Of a stretch of DNA of 64,000 nt, positions 25,406 through 35,030 are shown piece by piece; position 1 is the first letter of the stretch; each line of letters starts with the position of its first letter. This DNA is from Xenophilus sp. L33. Its GTDB lineage: Bacteria; Pseudomonadota; Gammaproteobacteria; Burkholderiales; Burkholderiaceae_C. The stretch spans positions 123,212 to 187,211 of the forward strand of contig NZ_LMUW01000207.1 in the NCBI RefSeq assembly GCF_009765735.1, given 5' to 3'. The notes below the pieces were generated by a model. It was not told the origin of the DNA. It made no database searches and saw nothing but the letters and a program-made list of their open reading frames with translations. Position numbers and translations under genes: made by a program.

Positions 25406-28400
25406 GCTGATGGAGGAGCCTGTTCCTTACGCGGTTCGCACGCTGTTCAACGAAGAAACCACCGTCGAGCGCGAGATCATCGAGCACTTGAAGGCAGCCA
25501 AACTGGGCTGGACCTGGCGCTCACGCGATTTCCTCAAGAAGTACCGGCCTGATGAGCGCGAGGTGCTGATGTTGCCGCTGCTGCGTGAAAAGCTCAAGGC
25601 GCTGAACCCTACAGTACTGACCGACGACAGCCGGGTGGACGCGATCATCACCAAGCTGCTTGCCTGTCGTGACAACCAGCAATGGCTGGCATGGCTGAAG
25701 AACGGCGTCAACTGCAAGTTCGATGCGGCCGAGAACGCGCAGGACGTGCGGCTGATCGACCACGAGAACCTGGATGCCAACGACTGGTGGGTGACGAACC
25801 AGTTCTCGATCGACGGCCGCTCGACGCGCCGGCCCGACATCGTGCTGCTGATCAACGGCATCCCTGTGATCGTGATCGAGGCGAAGACCGCCAGCCGCAC
25901 TAAGCCCGATTGGCGCGAGGGTGCCAAGCAGCTCGGCATGTACGCCGAGGAGATCGACCAGCTGTTCTACACCAACGCCTATAGCGTGGGCGTGAACGAA
26001 ACCCGGATGATGTACGGCGTGCCGGGTCGCCGCCTGCAGTTTTGGTTGCAGTGGCGTGATCCGTGGCCGCACGACATCGACGAGTACGACGAGATGAAGG
26101 TCTCGCTGTACGGCCTCTTCGACCGCAGCAACCTGCTGGACTTCATCCGCCACTTCATCGTCTTCGTCACCAAGGACGGGAAGACCGAGAAGGTGGTGGT
26201 GCGGTACCAACAGTACCTTGCGGTGAAGGACATCGTCAACCGCGCCACCGCGCTGGAACTTCCCGCAGAGAAGCGACGTGGGCTGATCTGGCACACCCAA
26301 GGCTCAGGCAAGACCCTGACGATGATTTACGCTGCGCGCAGCCTGTGGGAAGACCCGAAGCTGAAGTCGCCCACGGTCGTTGTGCTGGTGGACCGCGAAC
26401 AGCTCGGCGACCAGATGACCCGGGAGCTGAACTCGACGGGCACGGACAACGTGCACGTGGCTGAAAGCAAGCGTGATCTGGAAGAGAAGCTGCGCGGCGA
26501 CTACCGTGGCGTGATTCTGACCACCGTGCACCTGTTTGACGGCATGCCCGCGCGCATCACCAAACAGCGCGACAACGTCATCGTGATGGCCGACGAGGCT
26601 CACCGTTCGCAGGAACGTGAACTGGGCACGTACATGCGCTCCGCGGTTGAGGGCGCATCGCTGTTCGGCTTTACGGGCACACCGATCGAGAACGACGACC
26701 ACAACACCCCTAAAGCCTGGGGTTATGTGAAGGAAGACGGCAAGATCGAACGCTACATGGGCCGGCCATACACCGTGACCGACGCGCTGCGCGACGGCGT
26801 GGTCAAGCCCATTCACTGGCAGCCTCGCGTGACCGACTGGCAACTGCACGGCACCAAGCTCGACCTGGCCTTCCAGCGCGAGTTTGGCCACTTGCCCGAA
26901 GACGAGCGCAACAAGCTGGTCACCGAAGGCGCGCGGCTCGATGCACTGCTCTATCACGACAATCGCATCGCCCAGATCGCGGACGACGTGGCCAAGCACT
27001 TCACCGAGCACGTGCAGCCCAACGGGTTCAAGGCGATGTTTGTCTGCCGGGAGAAGAAGGCCGTCAAGCTGTACACCCAGGCCCTGCGCGCGCGGCTGGG
27101 CGAGGACCTGGTGGTGCCGGTGATTTCCGAGGCGCCGCAGCTCGACCCGGACGACGTCAGGGCGCTGTACCTGGGGGATGCCAAGCGCAAGACGCTGCTG
27201 AACCAGTTCCTGATCCCTGCGGCATCAGAGGCCGAAGAACACCGCGACAAGCCGCTGCGCAAGGTCCAGCTGCTGGTCGTGTGTGACATGCTCACAACAG
27301 GCTTTGACGCCCCCATCCTGCAGGCCCTATACCTGGACCGGAAGATGGAAAATCACCTGCTGCTGCAGACCATCGCACGGGTGAACCGGCCCTACAACGA
27401 GCTGAAGGGCCATGGCCTGATCCTCGACTACTACGGCATTTTCGATCACCTGAACGAGGCGCTGAACTACAAGCCCGACGAACTGGGCGATGTGGCCTTC
27501 CCGTTCGACGCCATCCTGGAGCGCTTCCACAAGACCTTCCACGAGGTCTGGGCGGTGTTTCCGGAGGCCACCGTGCCGCGTGATGGCTCGCACGACGCAT
27601 TCATCACCGCCATGACAATCCTGCGCGATGTTGACGGTTCGGAAAAGCAGTTCGACGTGGGCTACCGCAACTTGCGCGTGATGTACGAGGCGCTGCAGCC
27701 CGACGAGCGCCTGCGTGACTACCTGAGGCCCTATGCCTGGTTGACCAAGCTGTACATGCTTTACCGGAAAAAGTTCTATCCGATCGAGAGCCGCAGCGTT
27801 GAGGCGACGGATGAGGACGCGGCTCGCACGCGCGAGTTGATCCGCGACCACATCGACGTTGATAAGTTGGAAGCCGAGTTCCCGACCTACGTGCTGGACG
27901 AGCATTTCCTGACCAAGCTGAAGGACAAGAAGCCTGATGCGAAGGCGCTGGACATCGAAGCCATGCTGTCGTCTGAACTGCGGATCAGACTGGACCAGGA
28001 CGAGTCGTTCCGACTGCTGTCCGAGCGGCTTCAACGCCTGATCGACGAGAAGCGCGCCGGCACACTGGTCGGCATCGCGTTGATCGAAGAGCTGGAGAAG
28101 ATGACCGAGGCAGTCCGTCAAGCGGTGGAGGAGGTCAACCGGCCGATCGCGCAGCAGTTGGCGCTGAAAGTGAAGGCGCGCAACCCCGCGATGACCGAGG
28201 CCCTCGCCGTCGAGGTGGCTGCTGCTACGCTGGCGGTGGCGGACAAGCACTGTTTTGCTGACTGGTGGACCACTTCCACGGTGGACCCCGAGTTGACCAG
28301 CGCCTTGCTGATGATGGTGGCCACCCAGTTCTCAACGGCGGGCCTGTTGTCAGCAGATGCCATGACATTCATCGGAACCCTTGTGCAGACCCTCAAGCGG

Positions 28401-28469
28401 CGGCGTTACCAGCCTGTTGATAAAGCTGCCATCCCGCCAGGAGAAGGCGATGCGTCCAGTGCTAGCTGA
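25398..28469 (+). CDS. hsdR: Type I restriction enzyme, R subunit
   Basis: The 1023-residue protein has the HsdR layout. The N-terminal PD-(D/E)xK nuclease is at about residues 130-175 (RRPDIVLLINGIPVIVIEAK). The SF2 motor has Walker A in IWHTQGSGKTLTMIYAAR, the DEAH box in MADEAHRSQ, motif III in GFTGTPIEND and motif VI in QTIARVNRPY. The C-terminal helical region binds the M2S complex. All key motor and nuclease residues are present, so the enzyme should translocate and cut unmodified DNA. The gene overlaps hsdS by eight bases and the YgjP-type gene by 20 bases, so all are one operon. Confidence 0.96.
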   Translation: MPELMEEPVPYAVRTLFNEETTVEREIIEHLKAAKLGWTWRSRDFLKKYRPDEREVLMLPLLREKLKALNPTVLTDDSRVDAIITKLLACRDNQQWLAWLKNGVNCKFDAAENAQDVRLIDHENLDANDWWVTNQFSIDGRSTRRPDIVLLINGIPVIVIEAKTASRTKPDWREGAKQLGMYAEEIDQLFYTNAYSVGVNETRMMYGVPGRRLQFWLQWRDPWPHDIDEYDEMKVSLYGLFDRSNLLDFIRHFIVFVTKDGKTEKVVVRYQQYLAVKDIVNRATALELPAEKRRGLIWHTQGSGKTLTMIYAARSLWEDPKLKSPTVVVLVDREQLGDQMTRELNSTGTDNVHVAESKRDLEEKLRGDYRGVILTTVHLFDGMPARITKQRDNVIVMADEAHRSQERELGTYMRSAVEGASLFGFTGTPIENDDHNTPKAWGYVKEDGKIERYMGRPYTVTDALRDGVVKPIHWQPRVTDWQLHGTKLDLAFQREFGHLPEDERNKLVTEGARLDALLYHDNRIAQIADDVAKHFTEHVQPNGFKAMFVCREKKAVKLYTQALRARLGEDLVVPVISEAPQLDPDDVRALYLGDAKRKTLLNQFLIPAASEAEEHRDKPLRKVQLLVVCDMLTTGFDAPILQALYLDRKMENHLLLQTIARVNRPYNELKGHGLILDYYGIFDHLNEALNYKPDELGDVAFPFDAILERFHKTFHEVWAVFPEATVPRDGSHDAFITAMTILRDVDGSEKQFDVGYRNLRVMYEALQPDERLRDYLRPYAWLTKLYMLYRKKFYPIESRSVEATDEDAARTRELIRDHIDVDKLEAEFPTYVLDEHFLTKLKDKKPDAKALDIEAMLSSELRIRLDQDESFRLLSERLQRLIDEKRAGTLVGIALIEELEKMTEAVRQAVEEVNRPIAQQLALKVKARNPAMTEALAVEVAAATLAVADKHCFADWWTTSTVDPELTSALLMMVATQFSTAGLLSADAMTFIGTLVQTLKRRRYQPVDKAAIPPGEGDASSAS

Positions 28470-29232
28470 AGCCGATACGCGGGAGAGCCTTTACCTGCCG
28501 GACGGCCGCAACATCGAGTACGAAATCCGGTTCTCGACCCGCGCGCGGTCGGCGCGGCTGCGCGTCGGCGCGCGCGATGGCTTGGTGGTGGTGGTGCCGG
28601 CAGGCCTGCGGCGAGAAAAAGTCCAGCAAATCGTGTCGAGCAAGGCGGAATGGGTCGCTGCTCGCCTGGCGGAATTTGACTCGGTACGCCATCTGATCGC
28701 GCAGCCTGTCGCGGCGCGGCCTGAAGCCTTTGACCTGCCCGCACTGGCTGAGTCGTGGCGCGTCGAGTATCGTGAAATGCGTCAGACCAGCGTTGGCGCG
28801 AAAACTAACCAGCCTGGGCGCATCGTAGTGTTCGGCGCCGTCGAAGACAGCGAGGCCTGTCAGGCCGCACTTCGCCGATGGTTGGCGCGTCGTGCAACCG
28901 AGAGCCTTCCGCCCTGGCTGATGCGTGTCTCTGTGGAATGCGGGCCCGAGCCCTCCGACATCTCCATCAAGAATCAGCGCACCCGGTGGGGGAGTTGCGC
29001 CAGCAGCGGCCGGATAAGCCTCAACTGCAAGCTGTTGTTCTTACCCAGAGAGTTGGTTCGGTACGTGATGGTGCACGAGCTGGCTCACCTGCTTGAGCCG
29101 AACCACTCCAGCCGGTTTTGGGATCACGTGCGGCAGATGGATCGCGGCGCTGACACGCACCACGGCCAGATGCGCGATGCGTGGAAGTTGGTGCCGGCCT
29201 GGGCGCAGCGAGCGGCTGGGCTGGAGCTGTAG
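28450..29232 (+). CDS. YgjP-like (DUF45/SprT-like) metallopeptidase
   Basis: The 260-residue product carries the zinc-peptidase motif HELAH (VMVHELAHLLEPNHSSRFW) near residue 205, preceded by the family block IKNQRTRWGSCASSGRISL. These define the YgjP/DUF45 group. The N-terminal part is a beta-rich domain (YEIRFSTRARSARLRVGARD). Such genes are very often last in type I restriction operons; a proteolytic control of the restriction subunit has been proposed but is not shown here. The start overlaps the hsdR end by 20 bases. The nucleus-like length and complete motif indicate an intact gene. Confidence 0.88.
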   Translation: MRPVLAEADTRESLYLPDGRNIEYEIRFSTRARSARLRVGARDGLVVVVPAGLRREKVQQIVSSKAEWVAARLAEFDSVRHLIAQPVAARPEAFDLPALAESWRVEYREMRQTSVGAKTNQPGRIVVFGAVEDSEACQAALRRWLARRATESLPPWLMRVSVECGPEPSDISIKNQRTRWGSCASSGRISLNCKLLFLPRELVRYVMVHELAHLLEPNHSSRFWDHVRQMDRGADTHHGQMRDAWKLVPAWAQRAAGLEL

Positions 29233-29582
29233 CATCTTGGCGGCTAGTACGGTGGTCAGCGACGGGTCCGTGCCGCATGCCGCCGGAGGGGTGCTGACCA
29301 ACGCGGTTGCCGTGCTTGCATGACTTCAAGGGCCGTAGGCACGAGGCTTAAACTTCTAGGCCCTGGACTCGCGAGTGCTCGCAAGCCTCTCAGTTTGCGT
29401 TGCGCATCGCAGTCGTTGGGAGCGCGCTGCCCATCGCCGCGAATTCGTCGGAGCCTTACGCTGCTGCCTTGGGCGGCCAGTCATACTAGCGTCCGCCAGC
29501 GGGGCCCATACTCACTATGGCCTGTCTCAGCCCAGCGGAGGGCGTGGCTTCACCAATAGAAGTTAATTTGAAAGTACACACT
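29233..29582. other. Intergenic region before mcrB
   Basis: About 350 bases without a convincing gene. An AT-rich stretch near 29555-29582 (AGAAGTTAATTTGAAAG) precedes the chosen mcrB start and may contain its promoter. An alternative mcrB start at 29517 lies in this region. No repeat or RNA gene recognised. Confidence 0.4.
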
Positions 29583-31805
29583 ATGGCGCGCGAGATTGCC
29601 GACCGAGACCTCAGCCCCCTGCTCGACGCTGCCGGTCGCTGGATCGACAATTGCCTCGTCGATGACGGCTCGCTATTCGCACCCGATCGCTCGCTCTGGA
29701 CCCTAGCAAACGCCGACACGCTGCAGCGCGACTTCGTCGACCGGCCCGATGCGGGCGGCGACGACTTCGTTACCAAACTGCATCGCCAATTGGCAGGCAC
29801 CGGCGCGCAGGCCCAGCAACTCGCGGCCGAACTGCTCTGGGTACTGCTGCTGTTCCCGTCAAATATCGGTGCGAAGGTAAAGCGCGAGCATGTCGAACGT
29901 GTGTGGAACTGGTCCGGCGAGACGTTCCCGACAGCTGGCCCCTGGCTGGACCCGCAGGTGCTCCAAGGGGTTGGCTCGGCTGGGACCGCCTACAGCCACT
30001 TGCGGTGGAAGGAACTGGCATATCTGATAGCGCTGTTGCGCTCGCTGAAAGTGCTGCCAGAAGGGCAGCGGCGCGCGGTGTTCGGCGACTACGATCGCTT
30101 CATCGATTGGATCGACAGCGTGCCGCGCGATGGTGATCGGCAGTTTCGCCATATGCTGCGATGGTTTGCTTTTCCAGACCGCGTGGAGCGCATGTCCTCC
30201 AACAGCGACCGCCGCCGCGTGCTAGAGGGTTATGCCGTGGCCTCACGACGTGAGATGCGCGACTGGACTGACCGACAATTCGACGAGTCTCTTTTTGCGT
30301 TGCGCCAAGCTCAGGAGGCCGCGCATCCTGGACGGCTGCTTGATTTCTACAAACCTCCTCTGGTTGCGCGATGGCAGCCGGAAGATGATGACAGCGTAAG
30401 TCCGGTGCCCGGGCCTGCGGTGCGCGAAGCGGAACCGTCCTTCGTCCCGGTCTCACTGCCGACCGCGGCCGATGCCCCTCCGGTCAACCTAATCCTCTAC
30501 GGGCCGCCGGGTACGGGCAAGACCCACTGGCTCCGGCAGAAAATGGCCGAATACACCGATGCCCCCAATCAAGTGGACCCTGAGACTTGGCTGCACGAAG
30601 TGCTGTCGGCCTACGGATGGCGCGCTGTCATCGTCGCGGCGCTGGCCGACCTGAACAGGCCTGCTCGCGTGCCTGAGATTCGCGCGCACCGCTGGGTGCA
30701 GGCCAAGGCCAAACAGCGCGGCCGTACACCCGCCAGCGTGCAGGCCACGCTATGGGGCTATCTTCAAGACCATACTCCGCCCGCCAGCACCACGGTCAAT
30801 ATCGCAGTCCGACGCCCGCCCTTCATCTTTGACAAGCGTGAGGCTGGCGACTGGCAGGTGTTGCCCGGCTGGCAGGAGCAGGACGACGAGTCCGGGGCGC
30901 TGTGGCAGACGTTGAAAGCTGGCCCGAGCGCCGCCAGCGAGGCCATTCCTCGCTACAAGATGGTGACGTTTCACCCCTCGTTCACGTACGAGGACTTCGT
31001 GCGCGGTATCCGGCCAGTGCGCATCGCCGAAGACGGCCGAACCGAGTTCCGGCTGGTCGATGGCAAGTTCAAGCAGATTTGCGATGAGGCGCATGCCAAC
31101 CCGGGTCGGCGCTATGCGTTGTTTATTGACGAGATCAATCGCGCCAATATCGCCAAGGTGCTCGGAGAACTGATTACGCTGATTGAGGTGGATAAGCGCG
31201 CGGTGTTCGACGGCGAAGGGCACTTGCTCGATGGCATGGCTGTGCATCTGCCCGGGGACGAAGAAGCCGACACGGCAGAGCGCCCGTTCGGCGTGCCGAG
31301 GAACTTAGACATCTACGGCACGATGAACACTGCCGACCGCTCAATCGCGCTGCTGGACGTTGCGCTTCGGCGCCGCTTCCGCTTCGAGGAGCACGAACCG
31401 CTCTATGACTTGCCGGAGATCGACCGAGAGATCGAAGGGGTGCACCTGGGCAGGCTGCTGAGGCGGCTGAATGACCGACTGGAGTACCTTCTAGACCGAG
31501 ACCACCGTATCGGTCATGCCTACGTAATGCACGCCCAGGGACTGGCTGATCTGCGCGCCATTTTCGAGCGCCAGATCGTTCCGCTGCTGCAGGAGTACTT
31601 TTTCGACGACTTCTCGCGCATCGCATTGGTGTTGTTGACCTCCGGCACGCCATTTGTGGCCGAACAAGCAATGGATTTCAACAGTCTATTCTCGGGCCCG
31701 CGCACCGGTGATGTGCCGCTGCAACGATCACGTTTCGTCGTTACCCCTAGCAGCGAATGGGCAGCTCAGAGCTTTTGGGGCCTGTACGCGGCCGCCGAGG
31801 CCTGA
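29583..31805 (+). CDS. mcrB: McrB-type AAA+ GTPase subunit of a type IV restriction system
   Basis: The 740-residue form from ATG 29583 is chosen because an AT-rich non-coding stretch precedes it; ATG 29517 would add 22 residues. The first 290 residues are a poorly conserved domain that should recognise modified DNA. The AAA+ part has Walker A NLILYGPPGTGKTHWL. An insertion leads to the McrB block VTFHPSFTYEDFVRGIRPV, then Walker B FIDEINRANIAKVLGEL, and the signature IYGTMNTADRSIALLD with RRRFRFEEHE. McrB uses GTP to translocate DNA in a complex with McrC, which is encoded three bases downstream. The MNxxD motif typical of the GTP-specific McrB subgroup is present (MNTAD). Confidence 0.93.
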   Translation: MAREIADRDLSPLLDAAGRWIDNCLVDDGSLFAPDRSLWTLANADTLQRDFVDRPDAGGDDFVTKLHRQLAGTGAQAQQLAAELLWVLLLFPSNIGAKVKREHVERVWNWSGETFPTAGPWLDPQVLQGVGSAGTAYSHLRWKELAYLIALLRSLKVLPEGQRRAVFGDYDRFIDWIDSVPRDGDRQFRHMLRWFAFPDRVERMSSNSDRRRVLEGYAVASRREMRDWTDRQFDESLFALRQAQEAAHPGRLLDFYKPPLVARWQPEDDDSVSPVPGPAVREAEPSFVPVSLPTAADAPPVNLILYGPPGTGKTHWLRQKMAEYTDAPNQVDPETWLHEVLSAYGWRAVIVAALADLNRPARVPEIRAHRWVQAKAKQRGRTPASVQATLWGYLQDHTPPASTTVNIAVRRPPFIFDKREAGDWQVLPGWQEQDDESGALWQTLKAGPSAASEAIPRYKMVTFHPSFTYEDFVRGIRPVRIAEDGRTEFRLVDGKFKQICDEAHANPGRRYALFIDEINRANIAKVLGELITLIEVDKRAVFDGEGHLLDGMAVHLPGDEEADTAERPFGVPRNLDIYGTMNTADRSIALLDVALRRRFRFEEHEPLYDLPEIDREIEGVHLGRLLRRLNDRLEYLLDRDHRIGHAYVMHAQGLADLRAIFERQIVPLLQEYFFDDFSRIALVLLTSGTPFVAEQAMDFNSLFSGPRTGDVPLQRSRFVVTPSSEWAAQSFWGLYAAAEA

Positions 31806-31808
31806 GCC

Positions 31809-33083
31809 ATGCGCGTGCTCACGGCCTTAGAGCACGAGGCCATCCCGATTACTGCCGACGGCGCAGGATTCAGCCTGACGCTGGAAGAGGCCCAGCGGCT
31901 GGCGCAGGTGGGCGAGATGCGGCGCGGTTTCTGCGAGCTGGGGCATCGGCAGGTGAAGCTCGCGCAGTTCTGCGGCGTCGTGGGTCTGGGCGAACGGGTG
32001 CTGGAAGTACTGCCGAAGACGCAAGACCGGGACGTGCCAGCCGAGAACTGCCGCGGCGTGCTATTGCGACTCTTGCGCTTGAGCGAGTGCTTTCCGCACT
32101 TTGAGCATTTACCGGCCGGCCAGCACCTAAGCCGAGCGCCGATTCTGGAGGCATTTATTGCGGCCTTCTATCAGGCAGTGACCACTGTTATCCGAGGCGG
32201 GCTGCTGCGTCATTACCTAGAGCACGAGGAAGACTTGCGTGTGGTGCGCGGCCGAATCGCGACGGGCCGGCAGTTGGGAGCGCACGCGAATCGGCTGGAC
32301 AAAGTGGCCTGCGTGTTCGACGAGCTCAGCGCAGACAACGTCTGGAACCGCGTCCTGAAGAAGGCGGTGCGCATCACGCGTCCGTGGCTGCGCAGCGCCG
32401 AACTGCGACGTCGCTGGGTGGATTTGATGGGCGTGCTTGATGAGGTCGACGATTCGCGGCTGAACAGCGTAGAGGTAGAGCGGCTTGTTTTCGACCGCCG
32501 TGCGGAGCGCTATCGCCAGTCAATTGACTGGGCCCGCTGGTTGCTGGCGCTGCTGGCACCGTCGCTGCGTGGCGGAAAACACGATGCACCGGCGCTACTG
32601 TTCGACATGAATCGACTCTTTGAGTCGTCAGTCGCGGCCGTCCTGCGTCGCTCGGCTCAGCGCTATGATTTGGAGATTGTCACCCAAGACCGCAGTAGGA
32701 CTTTGGTTACGATCGTTTCAGGCAATGTCGCGGAGGCCGGCTACGTGCTTCGCCCCGACCTGCTGATTCTGCGGAAAGGAAGCGTGGCAGTGATCGCCGA
32801 CACAAAGTGGAAGCGGCTGGAGCGCGACCGTAAAGGCCGAGTCAGTCCGTCCGAAGCAGACATGTACCAGCTTCATGCGTATGCCAGCGCATTCCGATGT
32901 CGTGAGCTGGCGCTGATCTATCCGTGGTCGACGCTAGATCGAGCGTCGGACGCGACCTTCAGTCTGCCTACACATGGTGGCCCTGCAACGACAGTCCATG
33001 TGGTGGGCTTGGATATGGATGACGACGCGCTGCCGATGCGTATCGGCGCCGGCCCAGTCGAGTTGATCCAGCTTTTGCGCTGA
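31809..33083 (+). CDS. mcrC: McrC nuclease subunit of a type IV restriction system
   Basis: The 424-residue protein follows mcrB by three bases. The N-terminal part with LEVLPKTQDRD and LLRLLRLSECFPHF is the McrB-binding region that stimulates GTP hydrolysis. The C-terminal PD-(D/E)xK nuclease is seen as YVLRPDLLILRKGSVAVIAD followed by TKWK, with Asp, Asp and Lys in place. SEADMYQLHAYASAFRC completes the fold. The pair should cut methylated or otherwise modified DNA, which complements the type I system upstream. Because type I hsdM itself methylates host DNA, the McrB recognition domain must not react with that mark. Confidence 0.93.
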   Translation: MRVLTALEHEAIPITADGAGFSLTLEEAQRLAQVGEMRRGFCELGHRQVKLAQFCGVVGLGERVLEVLPKTQDRDVPAENCRGVLLRLLRLSECFPHFEHLPAGQHLSRAPILEAFIAAFYQAVTTVIRGGLLRHYLEHEEDLRVVRGRIATGRQLGAHANRLDKVACVFDELSADNVWNRVLKKAVRITRPWLRSAELRRRWVDLMGVLDEVDDSRLNSVEVERLVFDRRAERYRQSIDWARWLLALLAPSLRGGKHDAPALLFDMNRLFESSVAAVLRRSAQRYDLEIVTQDRSRTLVTIVSGNVAEAGYVLRPDLLILRKGSVAVIADTKWKRLERDRKGRVSPSEADMYQLHAYASAFRCRELALIYPWSTLDRASDATFSLPTHGGPATTVHVVGLDMDDDALPMRIGAGPVELIQLLR

Positions 33084-33321
33084 ATTGCGGCGCGTCACAT
33101 TCGGTCGTCGACACGTGTAGGTATCGTCTAGCTGGCCGGAAGATGGAGCCGCAACGCGTACCCCGAGACCGGCATCGCTGAGACTCTCGGTATCTCGCGC
33201 GCGGGGCTCTAGGCGTGGCCGGCAACTTGCGCCATCTGTGCGGTATTGCTCGATTGTTCTGTCGTTGGACGGCATCGCAACAAGCTCTGCGGGCAGAATC
33301 GCGCGAACTATCGGATCGCAA

Positions 33322-34185
33322 ATGGCCCGCCGCAAGAAATCCAGTCCTGTTGAAGACCTGATCGACTTGGTCGCTTTGCTACCCTGGTACGTGGGCGTCG
33401 TGCTCGCCGTCCTTGGCTACCTTGTCCTTCATCGAATAGCAGCAGCGCCATTGTTGGCGCTCAAGCCTGGTGACGTCAGCGGTGCGATGGTGGGAGCGGT
33501 CTGGCGCGGTCTGGCGTCGGCTGGCCAATACATTGTTCCGCTCGTATGTGTGGCCGGCGCAGCAATTTCGGCCTGGCGGCGCCACACGCGTAGGTCGTTG
33601 ATTGATAGCACGACGCGTTCCACAGCCCCCGACGTCTTGGACGGGATGAGCTGGCGCGAATTTGAGATCCTCGTGGGAGAGGGATTCCGCTCGCAGGGCT
33701 ACACCGTCGCAGAGAACTTCAAGGGTGGCCCGGACGACGGCGTCGATCTGGTCCTGCGCAGGAGCGGCGAGCAGTACCTGGTGCAGTGCAAGCAATGGCG
33801 CGCATTCAAGGTCGGCGTGCCCGTGGTGCGGGAGCTGTACGGCGTCATGGCCGCGAGGGGCGTGGCGGGTGGGTTTGTCGTTACCTCTGGTCGATTCACC
33901 TCGGAGGCCGAAGAATTCGCCAGCGGGCGCAACGTCCAGTTGATCGATGGTCCGCAGCTTCAGACGCTGCTCAAACAGGCCAGGCGCGCTTCCGGCGCAA
34001 AACACGCCGAGCCTGCTGGCGCTGCGACGGGAGCCACAGATCAGGCGTCCAGCACAACGAAGGCAGCGCCAAGCTGTCCGAGGTGCGCGCAGACAATGGT
34101 CCGACGTACCGCAAAAAAAGGTGCGAACGCGGGCCATGACTTCTGGGGCTGCGCGGACTACCCCCGTTGCCGCGGCACCGCTTGA
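33322..34185 (+). CDS. Membrane-anchored Mrr-like endonuclease with zinc ribbon
   Basis: From ATG 33322 the product has 287 residues. After a basic start (ARRKKSS) two membrane segments are seen at about residues 16-38 and 66-85, followed by the Mrr-type catalytic domain (residues 105-215). MSWREFEILVGEGFRSQGY opens it. The acidic residue is in GGPDDGVDLVL (Asp142), and the core Q-x-K is in YLVQCKQW (Gln155, Lys157). FVVTSGRFTSEAEEFA closes it. A C-terminal four-Cys zinc ribbon of topoisomerase type (CPRCAQ ... GCADYPRC) ends the protein. Mrr-like nucleases cut methylated or foreign DNA; the membrane anchor suggests action at the entry site. The gene ends two bases before the PIN gene. Confidence 0.85.
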   Translation: MARRKKSSPVEDLIDLVALLPWYVGVVLAVLGYLVLHRIAAAPLLALKPGDVSGAMVGAVWRGLASAGQYIVPLVCVAGAAISAWRRHTRRSLIDSTTRSTAPDVLDGMSWREFEILVGEGFRSQGYTVAENFKGGPDDGVDLVLRRSGEQYLVQCKQWRAFKVGVPVVRELYGVMAARGVAGGFVVTSGRFTSEAEEFASGRNVQLIDGPQLQTLLKQARRASGAKHAEPAGAATGATDQASSTTKAAPSCPRCAQTMVRRTAKKGANAGHDFWGCADYPRCRGTA

Positions 34186-34187
34186 GC

Positions 34188-35030
34188 ATGACGGCCGGCG
34201 TTCATTTGCTGGTGGATCTGGAGAACGTGCAGCCGTCTCCAGAAGAGGTGGAAGCATGGCTTGGCGACGCGGGGCAGGCGTGGGTCTTCTACGGCCCCCA
34301 TCAGCTCAAGCGCAAGGCGGCCTTTGAGCGCGACAGCCCGCGATCGACGCTCATTCCAATTTCACGCGCCGGTGCGAACTCGCTGGACTTTCACTTGGTG
34401 TTCTATCTCGGGTATTTGGCGGCGAAGCATCCCAACTGCAAGTTCGTCGTTCTCGCGAAGGACACCGGCTACGATCCGCCGCTCGTGCATGCACGGACGC
34501 TTGCCTTTTCGGTCCGGCGCATGACCGCCCTGCCCGCCCTGGCGTCCTCCTCCAGCGCCCCATCGAAGACGCCGAAGCTCGTGCCGGCCAAGGCAAGCAA
34601 GCCTGCCGACGCGCCCAAGAAGCTATCGGTGCCGAGTGCGAAGCCCGCGAAGGCTGGTGAAACCGCAGCCGCCAAGAAAAGTGCGCCGCTCTCGGAACAG
34701 CTCCCCGCAAGGAAGAAGACAAAGGAGAAGCTCCCGATCGCGATGTACCGGGATCTCCTGAAGGAGCTCGAGACGCACCGGCCGAAGAGCATGTCGGCGC
34801 TCGAGCGCCATATCCAGACGAAATTTGGGCCCTCGCCGGTGCCCCACAAGGTGCAGCTGCTCATCGATCACCTGCTGACTAGCGACGTGATTCACGTGGC
34901 GAACAGCAAACTCGGCTACGGCCTGCGAAGACCTGAGCTCGATCCAGGCGGGGCTTGGGGATCAAGCATGGGATCGACCCTCTTCAGGATAGCTAGAAGA
35001 GCGCTTGCTGTGAGGTCGTCAGCGCGCTGA
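34188..35030 (+). CDS. PIN/NYN-like domain protein with C-terminal winged helix
   Basis: ATG 34188 lies two bases after the nuclease stop, giving 280 residues. The N-terminal PIN-like domain (residues 1-105) has LLVDLENVQ (Asp10, Glu12, Asn13), NSLDFHLVFYLGYLAAKHP and FVVLAKDTGYDP. This supplies the acidic set of a metal-dependent RNase. A Lys/Ala/Pro/Ser-rich linker follows (residues 110-180). A small winged-helix-like region (YRDLLKELETHRPKSMSALE, LLTSDVIHVANSKLGYGL) may bind RNA or DNA. The last 35 residues after GYGL look non-conserved and overlap the 3' end of the convergent polymerase gene by 38 bases. The original stop may have been lost. It is probably co-transcribed with the Mrr-like gene. 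Confidence 0.75.
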   Translation: MTAGVHLLVDLENVQPSPEEVEAWLGDAGQAWVFYGPHQLKRKAAFERDSPRSTLIPISRAGANSLDFHLVFYLGYLAAKHPNCKFVVLAKDTGYDPPLVHARTLAFSVRRMTALPALASSSSAPSKTPKLVPAKASKPADAPKKLSVPSAKPAKAGETAAAKKSAPLSEQLPARKKTKEKLPIAMYRDLLKELETHRPKSMSALERHIQTKFGPSPVPHKVQLLIDHLLTSDVIHVANSKLGYGLRRPELDPGGAWGSSMGSTLFRIARRALAVRSSAR

